A stretch of DNA of 64,000 nt, taken from Undibacterium sp049340185. Its GTDB lineage: Bacteria; Pseudomonadota; Gammaproteobacteria; Burkholderiales; Burkholderiaceae_D. Made by a program: the position numbers and the translations under genes. The notes beneath the pieces are model-generated. The model worked only from the letters and a program-made list of their open reading frames with translations. It ran no database searches and was not told the origin of the DNA. Positions 16,709 through 22,290 of the stretch are shown here, in pieces. The stretch spans positions 1 to 64,000 of the forward strand of contig NZ_JBMPPC010000007.1 in NCBI RefSeq assembly GCF_049340185.1, written 5' to 3'. The first letter of the stretch is position 1; the number at the start of each line of letters is the position of its first letter.

Positions 16709-17923
16709 CTATTTACCCATTGCATGAGAAATCAGCTTTCTCTTTATGACAGGCAAACTATCCAGCAAGTTCAATCCCAGATTACGCACCAGACGCAGCG
16801 GCGCCAGATCAGTACCAAATAATCGTGCCAGACCATCTGTCGTCAACTGCATTAATGCCACCTCTTCCGTGCGTGCGCGCTGATAACGGCGCAAGACACG
16901 CGCATCGCCACAATCGCGATGCTCTTCACGTGCGGAGAGTACCGACAATAAAGCCTGTACATCACCAAAACCCAGATTCATCCCATGTCCGGCCATCGGG
17001 TGCACGACATGCCCGGCATCGCCAATCAAAGCCACCCGCGCTGCGATCATCGAATGTGGTCGCATCAAACGCAAAGGAAACGCTTTAACCACCTCTGGAA
17101 CCAAAGGTGTTAAACGCCCGAGCACCTCACCACAATACGCAAATAAACGATCCGCCAGCGCCGTTAAAGGCTCACGCAACAACTGCTCAGCCAAAGGATC
17201 AGGTGCAGACCATACCAGAGACACGCGCTGCCCCGGCAGAGGCAAGAGCGCAATAATACCCAGATCCTCAACAAACCATTGATGCGCAATCCCGCGATGC
17301 GGTTTTTCACAAGCGAAATTCGTCACAACTCCCTGCTGCCCGTAAGAGCGATAGTCCAGTCCGATATCTGCCTGCCCGCGCACCCATGACTGAGCCCCGT
17401 CAGCACCGATCAACAAAGCGGTAGTTAGCTGATCACCCTTCTCAAGTTGAATACTAACTTCAGTGTCATTTACTGACATACGCGATGCACGTCCGGCGAC
17501 TTGCGTAATGTTCTGCGCAAACTTCAATGCATTATCTAAAGCCTGGTTCAGATTTTTATCCTCAACAATCCAGGCCAGCTCTTGTACATGCGCGCCATAC
17601 GCATCAAAGCCCAACTTACCATCCGACGCCGCGTTACCGCCAAACACCTGCATCGCCTCGACATTGGCAATCCGCTCATGATCCAGCGCACCCCAGACTT
17701 TTAAATCACTCAGCAAATCATGCGCCACGTGATTGAGCGCAAACACCCGCACATCCCAATCCTCAGAAACAGGTGCCGCAGATGCCGGCAAATGAGAAGG
17801 CGCATGCGAAGGTGCGAGCAAAGTCACACGCAAACCTTGCTGAGACAAACCCAAGGCAGCAGCTTTACCAACTGCACCATCACCAACAATACAAATATCG
17901 CTATGCACAGATTGAGTCGCCAT
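16709..17923 (-). CDS. UbiH/UbiF-family FAD-dependent hydroxylase
   Basis: The 404-aa flavoprotein belongs to the UbiH/UbiF/COQ6 group, which hydroxylates ubiquinone precursors. Motifs in order are the FAD-binding DICIVGDGAVGKAAALGL (GxGxxG), the middle LIGADGAQSWVRGQ (DG motif), and the C-terminal ALIGDAGHVVHPMAGHGMNL that binds the FAD ribityl chain. Which ring position it modifies cannot be assigned. The gene lies next to tRNA-Phe, transcribed away from it, and is the last housekeeping gene before the island. Confidence 0.88.
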   Translation of the reverse strand: MATQSVHSDICIVGDGAVGKAAALGLSQQGLRVTLLAPSHAPSHLPASAAPVSEDWDVRVFALNHVAHDLLSDLKVWGALDHERIANVEAMQVFGGNAASDGKLGFDAYGAHVQELAWIVEDKNLNQALDNALKFAQNITQVAGRASRMSVNDTEVSIQLEKGDQLTTALLIGADGAQSWVRGQADIGLDYRSYGQQGVVTNFACEKPHRGIAHQWFVEDLGIIALLPLPGQRVSLVWSAPDPLAEQLLREPLTALADRLFAYCGEVLGRLTPLVPEVVKAFPLRLMRPHSMIAARVALIGDAGHVVHPMAGHGMNLGFGDVQALLSVLSAREEHRDCGDARVLRRYQRARTEEVALMQLTTDGLARLFGTDLAPLRLVRNLGLNLLDSLPVIKRKLISHAMGK

Positions 17924-18072
17924 CGCGCTATAAACCTTACAAACAGAGAAATAATCACTCCATTATACGGCAGCCAAAAAAGCAGCGAATTGACTCACAA
18001 CAGGATGAGGGCGCAAGTTAATTCATAAAAAGCTTGCATATTAACGCCCACATCTCTATAATTCTTGGTCTT

Positions 18073-18148
18073 GGCCTGGTAGCTCAGTCGGTAGAGCAGA
18101 GGATTGAAAATCCTTGTGTCGGTGGTTCGATTCCGCCCCGGGCCACCA
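18073..18148 (+). tRNA. tRNA-Phe (anticodon GAA)
   Basis: A 76-nt cloverleaf with encoded CCA. The acceptor stem GGCCTGG pairs with CCGGGCC (one G-U). The D-arm has AGCTCAGTCGGTAGAGC, the anticodon stem-loop GAGGA-TTGAAAA-TCCTT has anticodon GAA, and the T-arm has GGTTCGATTCC. Its 3' end is the integration site of the island that follows; a 31-nt near copy is at 27122-27152, so the gene has been kept intact by the insertion. Confidence 0.97.
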
Positions 18149-18150
18149 AG
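18120..18150 (+). repeat. attL: tRNA-Phe 3' end
   Basis: The 31-nt repeat covers the T-arm and acceptor end of tRNA-Phe plus two bases. It agrees with 27122-27152 at 27 of 31 positions; the last 14 bases, CCCGGGCCACCAAG, are identical. Typical of the site used by tRNA-targeting tyrosine recombinases. Confidence 0.85.
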
Positions 18151-18157
18151 GAATATG

Positions 18158-18186
18158 CGGCTCACAGCAATGTGAGCCGTTTTTTT
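18158..18186 (+). terminator. Intrinsic terminator after tRNA-Phe (island side)
   Basis: CGGCTCACA (18158-18166) pairs with TGTGAGCCG (18171-18179) around a 4-nt loop, followed by seven T. It lies inside the island, so it replaces the tRNA's original terminator, which probably is the one now displaced to 27158-27197. Confidence 0.9.
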
Positions 18187-18246
18187 GCTCCGCAATTCTT
18201 GGCTTGCTCCGCAATTTCCATTTCATTCTTCAATTTTCTAAAATTA

Positions 18247-18888
18247 TTACCTTGTCGGATTAACACGATCACCACGTCTTTTTTTAATGTAATGCTCTGT
18301 CATGGACAAGTTCTTGTGGCCAAGTTGTTTTTGCGCAGTTCTGATATCCCCACTTGCATCCGCGGTATCTGTTCCGGCCTTGGCGCGCAAATCTCGCAAT
18401 TGGTACCTGTGCCTGAGTCCATGGGCTCCAGTTGACCAAGAGAACTCACTAAAAGACAAACGCGAAAATTGCTGCGAAAAGTTGTGACCTCCCACAATTC
18501 CATAGAGTTTCATGTAATGAATTCCCCGCGAAATTTTTCTTATTGGTGTCGGAAGTCTATGGTGCTCAAGTTCATCTGCAAGAAGCATTGACACACAAAT
18601 TTTTCTTCGCAATCCTCCCTTTCCAGTTACAACATACTCAATAGAATTTTGAATTCCTACGAAACGCTCAGGCACCCAATCTCGACGATCTTCTGTGATT
18701 TCTGAAGCGCGTGAAATTGTATCTAGCTCAACCGCACGCAGTCCGCAGGTCGCCGCCAATCGAATTGAAAAACCAAGTTCTTGCGAAGCGACGTTTTGAA
18801 GATATCCAATTTGCTCGTTGCGATATGCCCGAGGTACGAGTAGCGAGTCGACAATACTGGCTATGTAATTCAACTTCAATCCAAACAC
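18247..18888 (-). pseudogene. Tyrosine recombinase/integrase, catalytic domain only
   Basis: This 213-aa frame (GTG start; open back to a stop near 18912) contains a complete catalytic core. The Arg is in LAATCGLRAVELDTI, the beta-hairpin Lys in VTGKGGLRRKI, HxxR in GAHGLRHRY, the second His in KQLGHKNLSM, and the Tyr in TEHYIKK. It resembles integrases of the Integrase_1 type. The N-terminal arm- and core-binding domains of a normal 300-400-aa integrase are missing, and there is no upstream continuation. It is probably a truncated gene, adjacent to attL with its 3' end toward the tRNA as expected of the island's own integrase. Confidence 0.75.
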
Positions 18889-18946
18889 GAGGGAAATGGA
18901 TTGGTACGCATGCTAAGCTCGCTCCAGTAGTCAAAAGCACATATTT

Positions 18947-19435
18947 TCAGGGCTTCCTAGCTCTATCGCGACATGACAAAGAATGCTTGCCATCAGATGG
19001 CTTACACGTTTTAAAGTCAATCTCAAATTGACGTTGAATCTTTTCCAAATTATCCACCATTAAACTGGGAGTGCACCGCGCTGTACGCCAACAAAAATAT
19101 TGAATTGCAACTTCACGTACCTTTGTAGCAGTAGTCAAAAAATATTTTTCAATAGCACCTGGACTCGTATTCAAAAACTTCACTTCCTTGGCGGCTATCA
19201 GTCGCTCATCCGAAAAATAGGAAAATAAGTAGATCACAGCCTCATCGTCATAGCCCGCTATTTCATCGAGAGCAATTTGTTGCCGCTCTGGAGTTGTAGT
19301 CATCTCATTAACCAGAAACTGAATTCGCCCCTTAGAAGGCGTCTTAGCTAAAGCGAAATCTGGCACTACTGCTATTGCACTAAATAGTGCAAACAAAAAT
19401 ATCACTGAGCGAATATTTAAATTCAACTTTGGCAC
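18947..19435 (-). CDS. Hypothetical secreted protein
   Basis: A 162-aa protein of no recognised family. I place the start at the GTG at 19435 because GGGAGG lies about 6 nt upstream. This gives a good signal peptide (MPKLNLNIRSVIFLFALFSA, cleavage near FALA-KTPSK). The mature part is mostly helical and may form HEAT-like helical pairs. Four cysteines occur in the C-terminal half, which could form disulfides in the periplasm. It directly follows the 19488-19853 frame on the same strand and may have been its partner. Confidence 0.55.
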   Translation of the reverse strand: MPKLNLNIRSVIFLFALFSAIAVVPDFALAKTPSKGRIQFLVNEMTTTPERQQIALDEIAGYDDEAVIYLFSYFSDERLIAAKEVKFLNTSPGAIEKYFLTTATKVREVAIQYFCWRTARCTPSLMVDNLEKIQRQFEIDFKTCKPSDGKHSLSCRDRARKP

Positions 19436-19487
19436 TATATCCTCCCGTATTTTCAATCTTTCGCACAATGCGAACCTTCTCATAAAA

Positions 19488-19853
19488 CTATTGACGACAT
19501 TTTGACGACTTTCTTAGTTTAGTGCCAACAATCTCCACCCTTTGCCATACAGCCTTGAGGACTAGTGTTGGATCCGAGTCTTGCGACGCGGATCCAGCTG
19601 CACCGCTATTGATTGGAGTTAGGTAAGGGCGTCCATATGTTATGACGTCATTTACGTTTCTTTCGTCAACTACACCGTCCGCCTCCGCCATAATATTACC
19701 TTCCCATTTAGGAGAGGGCTTCCCGTCAGAGAAGTATTTATCCACGGGTATTCCATGTCCACTAAGCGCGCTAAGTGAATCCCTAATTGGGTATTGCCCC
19801 AAGCCGCGAGCAAACCAAAGCCATTCACGTCTTGCAGCGCCAACGGCAAACAC
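19488..19853 (-). pseudogene. Hypothetical protein fragment (C-terminal part)
   Basis: A 121-aa frame with a GTG as first possible start. The open frame runs back to a stop near 19905 without an ATG or ribosome site, so the true N-terminus appears to be missing. Visible segments include SLSALSGHGIPVDKYF, KPSPKWEGNIMAEADG and PTLVLKAVWQRVEIVG. I do not recognise the family. The layout (a truncated larger protein followed by a small secreted protein) is like the remains of an effector-immunity pair, but that is conjecture. Confidence 0.4.
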
Positions 19854-19944
19854 TGGCAGGCCTATTGCAAGACGAATCGCGCGACGCCAGGCGCATAGTT
19901 AGTTGCATGGTTTTTCCTTAGCAGCTAAGTTAAAAATTCAGGAA

Positions 19945-19992
19945 CCTCCCTATAACCCCAGCGGCTAGCTGGGGTTAGGGGAGGTTTTTTTT
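19945..19992 (+). terminator. Strong plus-strand intrinsic terminator
   Basis: CCTCCC (19945-19950) plus AACCCCAGC pair with GCTGGGGTT plus GGGAGG around a 5-nt loop, followed by eight T (19985-19992). It reads on the plus strand, although every neighbouring gene is on the minus strand, so the transcript it ends is unexplained. Confidence 0.85.
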
Positions 19993-20031
19993 ATTTAAAA
20001 AAAGAAGAATAAAAAAATAAGACCAACTAGC

Positions 20032-20385
20032 TTAGCCCTTCCATAAACCATCGAACCGATCCATGGAGAGCTTGGTGTATGCCACGGTATGCTGGATGTT
20101 TTTGTGGCCAAGGTAATCTTGAATCACTCGCGTATCGACCCCGTCGTTGGCCAACTTAAATCCGCAACCGTGGCGCAGCATATGAGGATGGATACGCAAT
20201 TCGAAACCAGCTTTCTTCTCTAAACGCGCCAACGTTTTCCGAAAGCCATCTGTCGATAGTGGCGCTCCGCGTTCTGAAGTAAAGATGTACGGAGAACCCC
20301 GCGCGCTGTGGATGGTCGGCATCCTACGCTCGTGGCCACCACAACCAACATGCTTGGAGCATGTCGATTTTGGTGACCACATCAC
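20032..20385 (-). pseudogene. Tyrosine recombinase (XerC/D-like integrase), C-terminal fragment
   Basis: About 117 codons encode the 3' part of a second recombinase, different from that at 18247. The segment from YIFTSERGAPLST onward is typical. It shows HxxR in IHPHMLRHGCGFKLANDG, the second His in VIQDYLGHKNIQHT, and the catalytic Tyr in VAYTKLS. The N-terminal domain and the first catalytic Arg are absent; the first residues (before about residue 27) do not resemble an integrase, so the breakpoint is near 20300. Relatives are the short FimB/FimE-like integrases. Confidence 0.8.
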
Positions 20386-20807
20386 GTTAGGATGTGACTA
20401 TGGATGCCGATGTTGCTTGGCATCTTTGATGTGCAAATACGTTGAACGTTTTTGCGTTACTTCTTTTACTGCGGCTGAAGTTGTGATGTTGAATCAGCGC
20501 TCAATTGCTTGAACGCTGTTCTGATTTGCCGTGAGGCTGTGATGACATTCGACCCGCGATTTTTTGCTTGTCTAGTGTCGGTTGCGCTTGTGTTCTACGT
20601 AGGCGCAACTTGGGTTTTCCCAAGCTTTTAGCCCGCTGCAGCAATGGGTGTCTGCAACTGATGATTTAAGTCCCTGAGGACTCCTGTAGAGAACCGAAGC
20701 TCCCTATGAACGAAGCGAGTTACCTCGCGAAGATACTGCTAGTTTTTGATACTTCCCTGCCACCAGCTAAGCAGTACTTGATGAGATTGCAGAATAATTC
20801 AGGATTT

Positions 20808-20866
20808 CACACTCGTCAAACACTGTCCGATTTACATCTGAATTTGTTTAACGAGTGTGGTTTTTT
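20808..20866 (+). terminator. Terminator-like hairpin in the island's non-coding region
   Basis: CACACTCGT (20808-20816) pairs with ACGAGTGTG (20851-20859), followed by a G and six T. The loop of 34 nt is long. A 60-codon frame at 20706-20888 runs through it and is therefore unlikely to be a gene. Confidence 0.6.
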
Positions 20867-20968
20867 AACTCAAGTCTTGTGTATCTAGGGCTCAAATTCA
20901 AACAAATGTATGAAGGTTAGAACTGACCCTTGCCTCGATAGCGCACCAGCTAACGGCGAAGCGCGGCG

Positions 20969-21433
20969 GCATGCGACCTTAGGAGCACGCACCGTGACCC
21001 CATTCTGTTTTTTGTTTGACGTGGTTTTGTGCTGGTGTTTACGCGAGCGCAGTGACTTTGTTTTTAAGCTTGGCTGCAATGGTTTTTTGTTGCGGCCATG
21101 CGCTTTTTTTCTTCAACTGACTACTGGCGTAGCGCAGCAGCAAGCGACGTAGGAGCGCGTGCCGTAACCCTGACTAATGCCTTGCGCATCGAAGCGCACC
21201 GATATAGCTTGGCAGACGTGGAGGGGCGTAAGACATAACGCCTCATTATGCGAAGTTGACTCACCAAGTGCAGCGCAGCGTAACGACTGGGGCAATTTTG
21301 TATAATGCCGCGTTATGTTAAATGGTGGCTTTATCGCCATTTACCCCGGAGGGGCTGTGCTCTTGCGTTGCTGTTTTCTGACTGCCGACACCGTGCGGGT
21401 GTAAGCGACGAAGGAGCGCACTTTCGTTACTCC
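20969..21433 (+). repeat. Three diverged copies of a ~32-nt motif
   Basis: Copies start at about 20969 (GCATGCGACCTTAGGAGCAC), 21140 (GCAAGCGACGTAGGAGCGCG) and 21401 (GTAAGCGACGAAGGAGCGCA). Each continues with a segment like YCGTNACYC. Copies 1 and 2 are also preceded by similar sequence (GGCGAAGCGCGGCGG / GGCGTAGCGCAGCAG). Spacings are 171 and 261 bp. Confidence 0.6.
21233..21318. repeat. attC-like long palindrome
   Basis: ACATAACGC (21233-21241) pairs with GCGTTATGT (21310-21318). After a 3-nt poorly paired spacer on each side, ATTATGCGAAGTTG (21245-21258) pairs with CAATTTTGTATAAT (21293-21306), with three G-U pairs. The design of two paired blocks split by an unpaired spacer is that of integron attC sites. 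The R' box reads GTTATGT against consensus GTTRRRY, one mismatch. No integrase of the IntI type is in the window. Confidence 0.4.
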
Positions 21434-21636
21434 GTTTAGGCTCTGCTGATCGTCGAAGCCGCGAACATCAAGCACGGTTAGCGCGAGCCTGGCGCAGTGT
21501 TTGCACCGTGCGCCTGTTCAGTTTGTTTGCGCGGATTGCAAACAGTGTGACAGGCGGTTTGAGGGCTTTGCTGCTGGTCGTTTTTGCTGCTTCTGAACCA
21601 TTCCATTCGGCGGAATACGCTTCGCTATTCGCGCCC

Positions 21637-21705
21637 TACGTATTACGCCTTACGGTCTTACGTATTACGCCTTACGGCCTTACAAAAGCTTACGCCTTAC
21701 GGCCT
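21637..21705 (+). repeat. Short tandem repeats of a 22-nt unit
   Basis: Two adjacent 22-nt units beginning TACGTATTACGCCTTACGG lie at 21637-21658 and 21659-21680, differing by one base. A third, altered unit follows (21681-21705), and a partial copy CTTACGCCTTACGGGCTT is at 21838. The number is too small and the units too close for a CRISPR. Confidence 0.8.
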
Positions 21706-21746
21706 TGTGACAGGCGGTTTACTTGGTGTGTTCGTTCTTAAAATAT

Positions 21747-21827
21747 GGCACTTCAAGACTTGACCCCAGTCTTTGTGCCGAGTAACTCAATGGCTGGAGT
21801 GGTGCAATAGATAAAGCCCATTGCACC
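21747..21827 (+). ncRNA. Two consecutive hairpins, possible structured RNA
   Basis: GGCAC...AAGACT pairs with AGTCTT...GTGCC (21747-21779), and GGTGCAAT pairs perfectly with ATTGCACC (21801-21827). They lie just downstream of the candidate immunity gene's stop on the opposite strand. There is no T-run after either, so they are not plain terminators. Confidence 0.35.
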
Positions 21828-21860
21828 TTACCAATCCCTTACGCCTTACGGGCTTGGCTT

Positions 21861-22250
21861 CTAAACTACGATAATTTCCCCACCGGAAATTTGAATTAAA
21901 TATGACTCGTAATCTGGCGACGAATCTCCATCAAATAAAATATACTCACCATGTTTAAAAAGTATTTTAAGCGATGCTTTTTTTACCCTTTGTACCGAAT
22001 CTATATCAGCCATCAGCAAATCAACTAGAGCTGTCATTGAACGGGGATTTTCAGCCTCACACTTACCTAAACGTTCTCCGCAAAAATAAGTTGCATTACC
22101 TTTAATACAGATATTAATAGTTGAAGAACTTCCAGCCGTTGTTTGAGGCTTTGCAAACCTTAAGTTTGTCGTAAACGCGCCTATGCCAACCTCACCTAAA
22201 TAATATCCAACCAATTGATTTTCATCAAAATTCTCCGGCAACTCATACAT
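21861..22250 (-). CDS. Candidate immunity protein, DUF6188-like
   Basis: A 129-aa AT-rich gene 40 bp downstream of the RHS toxin gene on the same strand. The opening FDENQLVGYYLGEVGIGAFTTNLRF followed by INICIKGNATYF resembles the DUF6188 family of small proteins found next to polymorphic toxins. There is no signal peptide, so it would act in the cytoplasm. In RHS and other polymorphic systems the gene right after the toxin tip normally encodes the cognate immunity protein; this is the main reason for the call. Confidence 0.5.
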   Translation of the reverse strand: MYELPENFDENQLVGYYLGEVGIGAFTTNLRFAKPQTTAGSSSTINICIKGNATYFCGERLGKCEAENPRSMTALVDLLMADIDSVQRVKKASLKILFKHGEYILFDGDSSPDYESYLIQISGGEIIVV

Positions 22251-22290
22251 CGATCAAATCTCCTTTAAGTTACGATAAAAATTTCCACAT

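Larger units (their letters stand above)
20386..21860. other. Gene-free region of repeats and hairpins inside the island
   Basis: No credible coding frame is present in about 1.47 kb. The region holds a terminator-like hairpin (20808-20866) and three diverged copies of a motif near GCAAGCGACGTAGGAGCGC. It also has an 86-nt attC-like palindrome (21233-21318), tandem copies of TACGTATTACGCCTTACGG, two copies of TGTGACAGGCGGTTT (21547 and 21706), and two further hairpins at 21747-21779 and 21801-21827. Composition differs strongly from both flanks. It may be an integron-cassette remnant or a structured RNA locus. Confidence 0.6.

Noticed and set aside
20706..20888. 60-aa plus-strand frame in the island
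   Set aside because: It runs through a terminator-like hairpin, has no recognisable domains and lies in a repeat-rich non-coding region.
21637..21705. CRISPR array
   Set aside because: The repeat units abut with no spacers, number only two to three, and no cas genes are present.
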